DNA of 34,565 nt from Bacteroidales bacterium (GTDB lineage Bacteria > Bacteroidota > Bacteroidia > Bacteroidales > F082), in the NCBI GenBank assembly GCA_017548125.1, contig JAFYNK010000037.1, positions 1-34,565 on the forward strand, given 5' to 3'. Shown piece after piece: positions 5,977-13,596 of this stretch (the stretch's first letter is position 1; every line of letters begins with the position of its first letter). Under the pieces are notes generated by a model, which was not told the origin of the DNA, did no database searches, and was given only the letters and a program-made list of their open reading frames with translations. Position numbers and translations under genes: made by a program.

Positions 5977-8856
5977 CACGGCTTTATAAAAAAGGTCGTG
6001 TATTTCTGTTCTAAGGTTTAATTTTGACAATTTATTATTATCTGATGTTGGATAAACTCTATTAGATAAAAATATCACAATCAAATTGTTAGCTGGGTCA
6101 GCCCAGGCAAAAGTACCTGTAAATCCAGAGTGTCCGTAGCTTTCCATCGACGATTGTTTGGAAGGTGTATATAATTCAGCATCAGGATCCAACTCTGGTT
6201 TGTCGAAACCGATTCCTCTCCTATTTTCATTGTCGGTGAAAGGCGCCGATGTAAAATATTTCACCGTTTCCTCTGTAAAAAACTGATTGCCATTAGCATA
6301 GCCATTATTCAAAAGAAGCTGCATCATAACAGCAAGGTCTCTCGCATTTGAGAAAAGTCCTGCATGGCCCGACACTCCGCCCATCAAGGCAGCGGTCTGG
6401 TCATGTACATCACCTAGAATCAACTGATTACGAAAATATTTATCATCTTCTGTTGGGACGATATTATTTACGTCAAACTTATTCAATGGTTTAAAGCCGA
6501 TATGATTAAGATTCAAAGGCTCAAAGAAATTATCATACAAATACGACTCAAAAGATTGATTAGTAAGAGATTCAACAATTTGAGGAACGAAATAAAATCC
6601 CAAATCACTATATTTATATTTCTTTTCCTTCAATTCAGATTTCATTATTGTATCATAAATAACATTCACAAAATCCTCAGAAATATAAAGATTTCTAGCC
6701 ACACGCAAAGTATGTTCTTCATCGATACTTTCTCTAAAATACAGCATATCAGGGCGATTGTTTTTACAAGTCATTTTATAGATAGGAATCCATGATGCCA
6801 TTCCAGATTGATGTGTAAGAAATTCTATCAACTTAATTTCACCTTTATCCGATTGATTCATAAAAGGAAAGAAGTCGCCTAGAGTTGAATTAAGGTCCAG
6901 TTTTCCTTCATCATAAAGCTTCATCAATGCAAATGTGGAAGCGAAAAGTTTCGTCAAAGAGGCAATATCATAAACAGATTCAGAATGGACGAGCTGATTG
7001 CCTTCATAAGTATATTTTCCATAGTTCTTGTCGAAAATTATTTTTCCATCTTTAAGAGCCAGAATCTGGCATCCAGGAAATGCGTTTTGGTTTATCGCAT
7101 CAATCACAAGAGAGTCTATTTTTTTTGTATATACATTATCTATCAATGATATAGGCAATGTTTCTGGAGAAAGGAAAGCGTCAAATTCAATACCTTCGCC
7201 GCATTTATATTTCTTAGTTGAAACAGGAAGCTTTCCTTTTGGTGACATTTTTCCAAGCAAAATATCAGCCATTGCGTTTGCAACCATCTGATTGTCTTCA
7301 TATCCAACGAGAACCGATTTCACATTTTTGTTCAAATTAAACTTATCCAAGGCATACGGACTTCCGAAAAGATTGAAAATCACTTTATTACTTTTATTCA
7401 AATTATCTATAAAAGAAAGCATTCCTGATGTTATTCCATAATTTTTAGAAGGATAACTTGATGTGTTTCTGATATTTACAATCACATAATCGTAAGATTT
7501 TAGTTGTTTAGCAGTTCTTTTAACCTCTTCTTCAGAAGCATCGTTTTTCAAAAGGAAGGCAGTGTTTTTAATGCCATTCTCATTCAATTTATTCGATATG
7601 AAATTATCGTTTCCGAAAGTAACGACAGCTATTTTATTATCAGAATTGTTCTTAAGCGGAAGAATATCCCTTTTATTTTCGAGCATTGTAACAGCTTCAT
7701 TATAAAGACGTTGTTTCAACAAATAATATTTATTCTGATTCAAGTCATTGTTAAGTCTTTCAGTATGTTGAGGCTGATATTTATGAAGTCCGAGCTGGTA
7801 TTTATGTCTTAAAACTTTTTTACAGCTCTCCTCCACTCTATTTCTTACGAGCGCATCGTTTTTAGCAGCATTGATGATAATGTTAATAGATTTTTCAATA
7901 TTTATAGGAAGAAGCATCACATCATTTCCAGCCATAAGAGCTTGAAAGCAAACGCTATCAGGGTCGATTCCGTTATAGGCTCCTTTCATTTCCAGGCCAT
8001 CGGTGAAAATGATTCCGTCGTAATTCATTTTATTTTTTAACAGATCAGTAACGATATTATGAGAAAGAGAAGACGATTTGTTCACCACAGGCTCGAGAGC
8101 TGGGAAATAGAGATGACCTACCATTGCGCCTTTAACGCCGTTATCTATCAGATATTTAAACGGTGTGAGTTCTATTTTCTCTATTTCTTGTAAAGAATTT
8201 TTAATTATCGGCAACGCATGATGAGAGTCCGTTTTTGTATTGCCATGGCCTGGGAAATGCTTCATTGAAGGCAGCACTCCATTATTTTGCAGCGCTAAAG
8301 CATACGCTGCGCCTTTACGAGCCACATTATCAGGGTTTTCGCCGAAACTACGGAAACCGATTACAGGATTGTCAGGCTCGTTATTAACATCGATATCAGG
8401 AGCGAAATTCACATTGATGCCAATGCGAACGCATTGTTCTGCAATTTGACGTCCCATCTCAGAGATGAGTGAATCGTTGGTTATTGCGCCCAACGTCATC
8501 TGATAAGGATATGACAATCCGTCGTTTATACGCATTCCTAGTCCCCATTCGCCATCAATGGCAACCATAAGAGGAGTCTGAGCCTCAGCCTGCCATTCGT
8601 TAGCCTGCTGCAACAACAGTTCAGCATCAGTTCTGAAGAACGTGACGCCGCCAATATTATATTTATCAATATATCCAGCTATCTGCGCGTCAAAATCCTT
8701 GTTAGGCTGATTAGCTCTAAGATTCATGAGCTGCCCCACCTGCTGTTCCAAGGTCAGAGAATTAAAAACCGAATCTACCCATCTTTCTTCATTGTTTTGT
8801 GAAAAAACATTAAGAGAAATAATAAAAGTGAATACTGATAATAATATTTTTTTCAT
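5968..8856 (-). CDS. Exported GH3 (NagZ-type) beta-N-acetylhexosaminidase fused to a beta-lactamase-like serine hydrolase
   Basis: A 962-aa two-enzyme fusion with a signal peptide (MKKILLSVFTFIISLNVFSQ). Residues about 25-560 are glycoside hydrolase family 3: KHFPGHGNTKTDSHHALP (199-216) is the NagZ-type His/Asp acid-base signature, and D286 in FTDGLEM is the expected nucleophile. Residues about 570-962 are a class C beta-lactamase/penicillin-binding-like domain with S633-L-T-K636, YSD (749-751, where YxN is usual) and H909-S-G. Similar fusions occur in Bacteroidota and are thought to act on periplasmic peptidoglycan fragments, but specificity cannot be read here. The ATG overlaps the stop of the upstream thioredoxin-like gene by 4 nt, so the two are probably co-translated. 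Confidence 0.9.
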   Translation of the reverse strand: MKKILLSVFTFIISLNVFSQNNEERWVDSVFNSLTLEQQVGQLMNLRANQPNKDFDAQIAGYIDKYNIGGVTFFRTDAELLLQQANEWQAEAQTPLMVAIDGEWGLGMRINDGLSYPYQMTLGAITNDSLISEMGRQIAEQCVRIGINVNFAPDIDVNNEPDNPVIGFRSFGENPDNVARKGAAYALALQNNGVLPSMKHFPGHGNTKTDSHHALPIIKNSLQEIEKIELTPFKYLIDNGVKGAMVGHLYFPALEPVVNKSSSLSHNIVTDLLKNKMNYDGIIFTDGLEMKGAYNGIDPDSVCFQALMAGNDVMLLPINIEKSINIIINAAKNDALVRNRVEESCKKVLRHKYQLGLHKYQPQHTERLNNDLNQNKYYLLKQRLYNEAVTMLENKRDILPLKNNSDNKIAVVTFGNDNFISNKLNENGIKNTAFLLKNDASEEEVKRTAKQLKSYDYVIVNIRNTSSYPSKNYGITSGMLSFIDNLNKSNKVIFNLFGSPYALDKFNLNKNVKSVLVGYEDNQMVANAMADILLGKMSPKGKLPVSTKKYKCGEGIEFDAFLSPETLPISLIDNVYTKKIDSLVIDAINQNAFPGCQILALKDGKIIFDKNYGKYTYEGNQLVHSESVYDIASLTKLFASTFALMKLYDEGKLDLNSTLGDFFPFMNQSDKGEIKLIEFLTHQSGMASWIPIYKMTCKNNRPDMLYFRESIDEEHTLRVARNLYISEDFVNVIYDTIMKSELKEKKYKYSDLGFYFVPQIVESLTNQSFESYLYDNFFEPLNLNHIGFKPLNKFDVNNIVPTEDDKYFRNQLILGDVHDQTAALMGGVSGHAGLFSNARDLAVMMQLLLNNGYANGNQFFTEETVKYFTSAPFTDNENRRGIGFDKPELDPDAELYTPSKQSSMESYGHSGFTGTFAWADPANNLIVIFLSNRVYPTSDNNKLSKLNLRTEIHDLFYKAVKN

Positions 8857-10205
8857 TGCTTAATAATATTTACAAATTTAACAAGTTCTTCAAAATCAAA
8901 TGGTTTGTATATGATATTTTTATTTTTATCAAGGACATAAAAAGTCGGTGTGGATGTTACGGCGTAATTGCTTACGTGTGGACTATTCCATTCCAATCCA
9001 TCATGATAAAAATATCCATCAAGTTTATTTTTCTTAACAATACTCTTGATTTTCTTCAAATCGCCTTTGACGCTCAGCGCCACCAAAGAGACATTAGGAT
9101 TTTCATCGAGGAAAGATTTGAATTGTCTGATATTTTCCCTACAATGCTCACAGGAATAAGACCAGAAATAAACAATAGTATATTCATTATCAAAATTATA
9201 CATATCAAAATCCTCATCAAAAATCGTTTTTCCAGAGATGTTTTTCGCTATACTTCCAATCTTTACTCTTGAATTAAACTCGACTACAGAAAGTAATTCA
9301 TTATATTGATTTTCATCACATTTCAAATTTTCAGAATAAGGCATTCTCGTCATATAATCAACGATTTCCTCGTAGCCTAGTTCATTAAAACCTTCTATAA
9401 GATATTGAAAAACAAACTTATACATTTCAAAATTAACAGAAGCGCGATACAGCACATTATCGATTCCAAGAATAACAGCCATTATCTGCTGATCGTGATT
9501 TTGTCCTGAAGTTTGTTGAATTGATAGAAAATCAATGATTTTTGTTGTCAATACATTTGTAGGAATTAGCGACAAGTCGTTAAAGTCAACTTCATTGAAA
9601 AAATTGGCAATCAGTTCATTACGTTGTTTTTGAAAATCTGCATCAAGATTCAAGGGTGTGAATTTATCGACGCGAATCAATGATGAAGCATAGTTATTAT
9701 TCATAGACAAGGAATCAGTGAAAGAGACAAACGAATCCTGCAATTTCCGATATTCGTTCAATGCATTCATATAGAACTCAGATTTTTTATCGTAGGAACG
9801 AAGCAGCGGCTTCAACAAATCCAACGAATTCATTGTCTGTTCTTTAAAAGACAAGTATCTATACCAATCCGTATTTAATTGAGAATCAATGAATATTATT
9901 TCTTCTAACTTATTAATATCTTTCAAGACGAACTTGACATCATCATCTTCATAGAGAAAATCGAAAGCGAAGCCATACTCAGTCTCAATCTGATACATAC
10001 CTTTTTCGAGCTGCGTATTGAAATCTACGCGTTTGTCATGCGACAACATAACGGAGTCGAGCACTTCCATATACAAGCCCGTGTAAGCGTTGAGATACAC
10101 TTTCTGTTGAGGGAGATTAAAAAAAGACCCTGATACAGTTTGAGAAAAAACGCCCAAAGGAACAAGACAAAACAATATGATTATCAGTATTTTAAAAGCT
10201 TTCAT
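8853..10205 (-). CDS. Exported thioredoxin-like (TlpA-type) protein
   Basis: A 450-aa protein with a signal peptide (MKAFKILIIILFCLVPLGVFSQ). The N-terminal ~100 residues are beta-rich (TVSGSFFNLPQQKVYLNAY), resembling the DUF4369-like domain often paired with TlpA in Bacteroidota. A helical middle follows, then a C-terminal thioredoxin fold. The active site is C-E-H-C within YFWSYSCEHCRENIRQF, followed by VSLVALSVKGD and the cis-Pro segment TSTPTFYVLDK. It probably acts in the periplasm as a disulfide reductant or redox sensor. It precedes the GH3/serine-hydrolase gene with a 4-nt overlap, suggesting service to the same envelope process; the client protein is unknown. Confidence 0.82.
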   Translation of the reverse strand: MKAFKILIIILFCLVPLGVFSQTVSGSFFNLPQQKVYLNAYTGLYMEVLDSVMLSHDKRVDFNTQLEKGMYQIETEYGFAFDFLYEDDDVKFVLKDINKLEEIIFIDSQLNTDWYRYLSFKEQTMNSLDLLKPLLRSYDKKSEFYMNALNEYRKLQDSFVSFTDSLSMNNNYASSLIRVDKFTPLNLDADFQKQRNELIANFFNEVDFNDLSLIPTNVLTTKIIDFLSIQQTSGQNHDQQIMAVILGIDNVLYRASVNFEMYKFVFQYLIEGFNELGYEEIVDYMTRMPYSENLKCDENQYNELLSVVEFNSRVKIGSIAKNISGKTIFDEDFDMYNFDNEYTIVYFWSYSCEHCRENIRQFKSFLDENPNVSLVALSVKGDLKKIKSIVKKNKLDGYFYHDGLEWNSPHVSNYAVTSTPTFYVLDKNKNIIYKPFDFEELVKFVNIIKQ

Positions 10206-10225
10206 TTCATAAAATTACAACTTAA

Positions 10226-10255
10226 CAAAGATATAAAAAAAGTCAACAAGACTAC
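10226..10255 (-). promoter_or_regulatory. Predicted promoter of the thioredoxin-like/GH3 operon
   Basis: The minus strand carries TATCTTTG (10226-10233), a perfect TAnnTTTG -7 element, 21 nt upstream of the thioredoxin gene's ATG. The -33 element is weak: CTTG lies about 21 nt further upstream within a CAAGACAA-type repeat. Confidence 0.45.
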
Positions 10256-10315
10256 AAGACAACAAGACAACAAGTTTTTTTTAGTTAGGAATTAGGAATT
10301 AGGAGTTAGGAATTT
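10244..10315. repeat. Two adjoining simple repeats
   Basis: ACAAGACTACAAGACAACAAGACAACAAG (an ACAAGAC-type repeat) is followed by TTAGGAATTAGGAATTAGGAGTTAGGAA. The second is the inverted form of the CTAATTC family seen at 5955, 17058 and 22089. Both lie between divergent promoters of the thioredoxin-like and MATE genes. Confidence 0.6.
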
Positions 10316-10319
10316 TCAT

Positions 10320-10327
10320 TAACTTTG
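10320..10327 (+). promoter_or_regulatory. Possible -7 element for the MATE gene
   Basis: TAACTTTG matches the Bacteroidota -7 consensus about 50 nt upstream of the MATE start. No TTTG is present at the expected -33 spacing, where the TTAGGAA repeat lies, so support is partial. Confidence 0.35.
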
Positions 10328-10376
10328 CATTCTTCTAAAATCGACATGTATTTCACCATAAAACATTGAAAATCAA

Positions 10377-11705
10377 ATGAAAGTCCAGATAACAAACAAG
10401 GAAATATGGAGCATTGCTATTCCTATCATGTTAGGTAATTTAGCGCAGACCATCATCAACTTCACTGACACGGCATTTTTAGGTCATCTTGGCGTCATAG
10501 CACTAGGAGCGTCGATGCTGGCTGGACTTTTCTATTTCGTTTTCACAACCATAGCGACTGGTTTTGCCATTGGCGTTCAGATAATTATAGCGAGGCGATT
10601 CGGCGAAGGCAATCACGGAAGAGTCGGCGTAATCTTCGAGCACGGCTCACTCTTCGTTATGTTTTTAGGAACACTGCTCTTTTCTATCTTATACTTCTTC
10701 TCCGACGCGCTTCTGGCATGGCTCATCGATTCACCCAACATATATGCAGCCTCATTAGATTACATAAAATATCGTCAGTTCGGAATCTTCTTCGTATGTT
10801 TCAACTTCTTGTTCAGAGGATTATATGTAGGGATTTCAAACACCAAAGTCATTACTTATTCCACAATAATAATGGCTATTGTTAATATTCTTTTAGATTA
10901 CTGTCTGATATTCGGCAAATTCGGTTTTCCAGAGATGGGAATAGGCGGCGCTGCGTTAGCGTCGTTATGTGCAGAGATATCAGCGTTTGTATTCTTTTGG
11001 ATTTACAGCTATATAACACTAAAAGACAAAGAGTTCGGCATGTTCAAGATTCACAAGCTAGAATCGGAACTGATGAAGAGAATCTTAAAAATAGCGACAC
11101 CTACAATGGTTCAGAAGCTATTCTCTTTTGGCGTTTGGTTCATATTTTTCATCATGATAGAAAAGATGGGCGAGACTGCCACCGGCATTTCATCTATAGT
11201 AAGAAGCATTTACATGATACTTGTAACGCCATGCTTCGCTTTTTCCACAACCACCAACACTTTGGTTAGCAGAACAATAGGCGCAGGACATTCGGAGCAT
11301 GTATTCGGAACCATCATTAAGATAATAAAGAACTGCGTTTTATGCACTCTGCCTCTTATTATAATTCTAGCGATAATACCTTTACAAGTCATTGGCATTT
11401 ACACTGAGGACTTGAGTCTGGCACAATTAGTTGTTCCATCAATTTACGTGATATGTGTTTCAGCGATATTTCAAGTTGTCGGCAACGCTTATTTCGAGGC
11501 TGTCTCTGGCACTGGCAACACATCAGCAGCATTATATCTTGAAGCAGCGATCTTGGTCGTTTACGTTATATATGTATTTCTGATGACCCGTTACTGCAAT
11601 GACGTCCAATGGGTTTGGAGCGCAGAAATATTATACGGAGGCCTGCTCGCCATCGTATGCTATATGTATATGAAAAAGGCAAAATGGAATGAGAAGAGGA
11701 TTTGA
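10377..11705 (+). CDS. MATE-family multidrug/Na+ antiporter
   Basis: A 442-aa inner-membrane protein with about 12 predicted hydrophobic helices in two homologous halves. The MATE hallmark region is present at the N-terminus (IWSIAIPIMLGNLAQTIINFTDTAFLG), with the second-half counterpart ATPTMVQKLFSFGVWFIFFIMIEKMG. Family members export cationic drugs or metabolites in exchange for Na+ or H+. Substrate cannot be inferred. The closest group is the DinF/NorM-like MATE set. It lies upstream of DUF454/YbaN in the same direction but is separated from it by about 250 nt of tandem repeats, so co-transcription is uncertain. Confidence 0.9.
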   Translation: MKVQITNKEIWSIAIPIMLGNLAQTIINFTDTAFLGHLGVIALGASMLAGLFYFVFTTIATGFAIGVQIIIARRFGEGNHGRVGVIFEHGSLFVMFLGTLLFSILYFFSDALLAWLIDSPNIYAASLDYIKYRQFGIFFVCFNFLFRGLYVGISNTKVITYSTIIMAIVNILLDYCLIFGKFGFPEMGIGGAALASLCAEISAFVFFWIYSYITLKDKEFGMFKIHKLESELMKRILKIATPTMVQKLFSFGVWFIFFIMIEKMGETATGISSIVRSIYMILVTPCFAFSTTTNTLVSRTIGAGHSEHVFGTIIKIIKNCVLCTLPLIIILAIIPLQVIGIYTEDLSLAQLVVPSIYVICVSAIFQVVGNAYFEAVSGTGNTSAALYLEAAILVVYVIYVFLMTRYCNDVQWVWSAEILYGGLLAIVCYMYMKKAKWNEKRI

Positions 11706-11721
11706 TTAGTTGGGGATTCAG

Positions 11722-11857
11722 GGTTTAAGGTTTAAGGTTCAAGGTTTAAGGTTTAAGGTTCAAGGTTCAAGGTTTAAGGTTTAAGGTTCAAGGTTTAAGG
11801 TTTAAGGTTTAAGGTTTAAGGTTTAAGGTTTAAGGTTCAAGGTTTAAGGTTTAAGGT
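11722..11857. repeat. Heptanucleotide tandem array (GGTTTAA/GGTTCAA)n
   Basis: Nineteen perfect 7-bp units plus GGT, with a single variable position (T or C). In order the variable base reads T T C T T C C T T C T T T T T T C T T. It begins about 17 nt after the MATE stop. The unit is not a multiple of three and the array is non-coding. Such arrays change copy number by slippage. Confidence 0.95.
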
Positions 11858-11863
11858 AAAAAA

Positions 11864-11946
11864 ACTACATTACTACATTACTACATTACTACATTACTTC
11901 ATTACTTCATTACTTCATCACTTCATTACTTCATCACTTCATTACT
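11864..11946. repeat. Octanucleotide tandem array (ACTACATT/ACTTCATT)n
   Basis: Ten 8-bp units plus ACT: four ACTACATT, then ACTTCATT and ACTTCATC variants. It starts 6 nt after the 7-mer array and ends 7 nt before the DUF454 ATG, so it occupies the entire expected 5' leader. The reverse complement of this unit family occurs at 5928-5947. Confidence 0.95.
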
Positions 11947-11953
11947 AAAAAAA

Positions 11954-12304
11954 ATGAAAACATTATTAACGATATTAGGTTTATTATCATTGACGTTGGG
12001 TATCATCGGGATTTTTGTTCCGTTATTACCAACGACACCTTTTTTGTTATTGGCAGCGGCTTGTTTCTTTAAAAGTTCAAAATCTTTATACGAGAAGCTC
12101 ATCAACAGCAAACATCTAGGTCGATACATACGAGATTATAGAGAAAACAAAAGAATACCTCTGCGAGCAAAGATATTCTCTCTTATATTATTGTGGACAA
12201 GCTTATTTTACTGCATCTTCTTCGTCGCCAACGGGATGCTATGGCTACAGATTTTATTAGCAGTAATTTTAGTTGGAGTGACAGTTCATATTGTTTCGTG
12301 TTGA
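11954..12304 (+). CDS. DUF454 (YbaN-like) inner-membrane protein
   Basis: A 116-aa membrane protein of the YbaN/DUF454 family. The family signature GIIGIFVPLLPTTPFLLLAAACFFKSS spans two N-terminal hydrophobic segments. A basic cytoplasmic loop (LGRYIRDYRENKRIPLRAK) and two further helices follow (LILLWTSLFYCIFFVANGM, LLAVILVGVTVHIVSC). Family function is unknown; adjacency to transporters is not informative. The last 43 codons are duplicated in diverged form about 1 kb downstream (13218-13346), on the far side of the kinase-like gene. Confidence 0.88.
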   Translation: MKTLLTILGLLSLTLGIIGIFVPLLPTTPFLLLAAACFFKSSKSLYEKLINSKHLGRYIRDYRENKRIPLRAKIFSLILLWTSLFYCIFFVANGMLWLQILLAVILVGVTVHIVSC

Positions 12305-12310
12305 AGACTA

Positions 12311-12332
12311 TTAGAAAATATTTATTTTCTAA
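12311..12332. terminator. Perfect AT-rich palindrome between convergent gene ends
   Basis: TTAGAAAATA (12311-12320) and its exact reverse complement TATTTTCTAA (12323-12332) are separated by TT. It spans the stop of the kinase-like gene and lies 7 nt after the DUF454 stop. It could be a weak bidirectional terminator, though it has no GC clamp. It also falls where similarity between the two copies of the ybaN 3' end stops, so it may mark a junction. Confidence 0.4.
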
Positions 12333-13128
12333 TGAATTTCACAATACAATCAATACAAATAGGAGTATCAGAAACAGAATCAATAAACACATTTGCAGAG
12401 TGCATATCTTCCAAATGTAAGCGTTCTCCTATATAATTTACGCCTCGTCCATCGCCATTGTCACGAAAACCCTTTTGAGCAACCATAAAATCTATCTCCT
12501 GCTTGGTAGCTAATCGTTTGCAAGTAATATAGGGCTGTGTGCATATAATACGGAACATTCCTTCGGAATCACGCGTAAAACCAATCACATTCATTGGCGT
12601 TTCCGCAAAGAGTGCATTGTGCAATATAATAGACTCCAATGCTCTGCCCAGCGTAGCATAAATGGATGTACGAAGTTTGATTACAGATGTATCGCCATTC
12701 TGATAATAAACTTTCGCTTCTGCTCCTTGGGCAATCATTGGACCGTATTCTGCTTCGATGTCCTTTTCGGCATTGTTAAACCATACACCTTTGGCTTCTG
12801 CCCATTGATACACCAATTTTTCTTGGAGTTCATCTATTTCCCAATTTCCTGGGCCGACTTGGCTTGCTGAAGCATTTGTACTTGTTTCAAGGCTTGTTCG
12901 CGCGTAGCAGCAGACGATGTACGCCCCAATGAGCATCTCACCTGCGCAGCAGAGACCTGCATGCTCCGCTTGATTGAATTGAGTAAGGTTTGTTTTTCCA
13001 TTGAGTATGTAGTTTGTAAAATTATCAATCAATTGTGTTGTCTGCTCGGAAAATCCATGATTACTAATAGCAGCATAGATTGATTCTATACTTATTTGTG
13101 ATGTGCTATTCAACATTTCCCCTGGCAT
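12322..13128 (-). CDS. Orphan protein-kinase-fold protein resembling the polyvalent-protein kinase domain
   Basis: A 268-aa protein. The C-terminal ~130 residues carry protein-kinase-like motifs: a glycine-loop-like GAEAKVYYQNGDTSVIKL with a lysine in the ATP site, a helix with a possible Glu (GRALESIILHNAL), the catalytic loop HLEDMHSANVFID (H-x-x-D-x4-N), and a following ICIDC segment in the DFG position. The pattern is that of the Ser/Thr/Tyr-kinase domain found in polyvalent proteins of phages and conjugative elements, here standing alone. The N-terminal ~100 residues are not recognised. The start is placed at 13128 (MPGEML...) because a -7 element lies at 13158-13165; an ORF start at 13158 would precede transcription. 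It is flanked by two copies of the ybaN 3' end, indicating acquisition by recombination. Confidence 0.62.
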   Translation of the reverse strand: MPGEMLNSTSQISIESIYAAISNHGFSEQTTQLIDNFTNYILNGKTNLTQFNQAEHAGLCCAGEMLIGAYIVCCYARTSLETSTNASASQVGPGNWEIDELQEKLVYQWAEAKGVWFNNAEKDIEAEYGPMIAQGAEAKVYYQNGDTSVIKLRTSIYATLGRALESIILHNALFAETPMNVIGFTRDSEGMFRIICTQPYITCKRLATKQEIDFMVAQKGFRDNGDGRGVNYIGERLHLEDMHSANVFIDSVSDTPICIDCIVKFIRK

Positions 13129-13157
13129 GATTTTCCAACTTATTGTAATCTTGTTCA

Positions 13158-13165
13158 CAAAGATA
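13158..13165 (-). promoter_or_regulatory. Predicted -7 element for the kinase-like gene
   Basis: The minus strand reads TATCTTTG, a perfect TAnnTTTG match. The -33 is weak (CTTG about 22 nt upstream). Transcription would start near 13151, supporting translation from 13128 rather than 13158. Confidence 0.45.
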
Positions 13166-13217
13166 CAGTTTTTTTGTGTGAGATGTACAAGAAGAGAGTT
13201 ATTTTTGTGTTATTTTT

Positions 13218-13346
13218 TTCTCTCTCTCATTGCTTTGGGCGAGCTTGTTTTATTGTATCTTCTTCGTCGCCGATGGAACGCTCTGGCTACAAGTCTTATT
13301 AGCAGTGATTTTAATCGGAGTGACAGTTCATATAGTTTCATGTTGA
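13218..13346 (+). pseudogene. Truncated second copy of the DUF454/ybaN 3' end
   Basis: In one frame this stretch encodes FSLSLLWASLFYCIFF, VADGTLWLQVLLAVIL and IGVTVHIVSC followed by TGA, matching the last 43 residues of the DUF454 protein with only a handful of substitutions. At DNA level it differs at many third positions, so it evolved under coding constraint in another genome or gene copy before being truncated. Similarity begins abruptly at TTC TCT and fades just after the stop (GAAGACTA is shared). No start codon or upstream part of the gene is present. Confidence 0.85.
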
Positions 13347-13397
13347 AGACTACAAGTGCATATTTTTTAAGGGGAATATCACTCTATAATATGTCAA

Positions 13398-13439
13398 TCA
13401 TAAGCGGAAGCCAATATCATCAAATCCATTGATTTTAGT
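13398..13439 (-). pseudogene. Relic of an FGE-sulfatase domain C-terminus
   Basis: The minus strand encodes TKINGFDDIGFRL then a stop, with another in-frame stop just upstream. DIGFRL is the terminal motif of FGE-sulfatase domains. The DNA GCGGAAGCCAATATC here is shared with 15226-15243 inside the neighbouring FGE lipoprotein gene. It looks like the tail of a deleted paralogue or of an older version of that gene. Confidence 0.5.
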
Positions 13440-13485
13440 TTATTCGTTTTTATACGTCATTATAGACAATCCCCAATTCCAAAAT

Positions 13486-13533
13486 CCGCCTCCATCATCC
13501 GTCTCCATCATCCGTCTCCACCATCCGCCTCCA
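13486..13533. repeat. 13-bp tandem repeat (CCGTCTCCATCAT)n
   Basis: Three full 13-bp units plus nine bases of a fourth, with C/T and A/C variants. A close relative (CCGTCTCCAAAAT) is repeated at 17161-17213. The two arrays are in the same orientation and bracket the FGE lipoprotein gene. Confidence 0.85.
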
Positions 13534-13572
13534 AAAAAAAAGGCGTTACCCCTATTTTTAAGAGTAACGCCC
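13533..13572 (-). terminator. Rho-independent terminator of the FGE lipoprotein gene
   Basis: On the minus strand, GGCGTTAC (complement of 13564-13571) pairs with GTAACGCC (complement of 13542-13549) across a 14-nt loop, followed by nine T residues. This 8-bp GC-containing stem with a U-tract lies 25 nt after the lipoprotein stop. Confidence 0.88.
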
Positions 13573-13596
13573 TAATTATGCATTATGAATTATGAA

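Noticed and set aside
7003-8856. The serine-hydrolase domain as an antibiotic-resistance beta-lactamase
   Set aside because: It is fused to GH3, has YSD instead of the typical YxN, and the architecture points to peptidoglycan-fragment processing; resistance cannot be claimed.
13103-13432. 109-aa plus-strand ORF over the ybaN relic
   Set aside because: It reads the relic in the wrong frame; the correct frame gives the DUF454 C-terminus, so the ORF is accidental.
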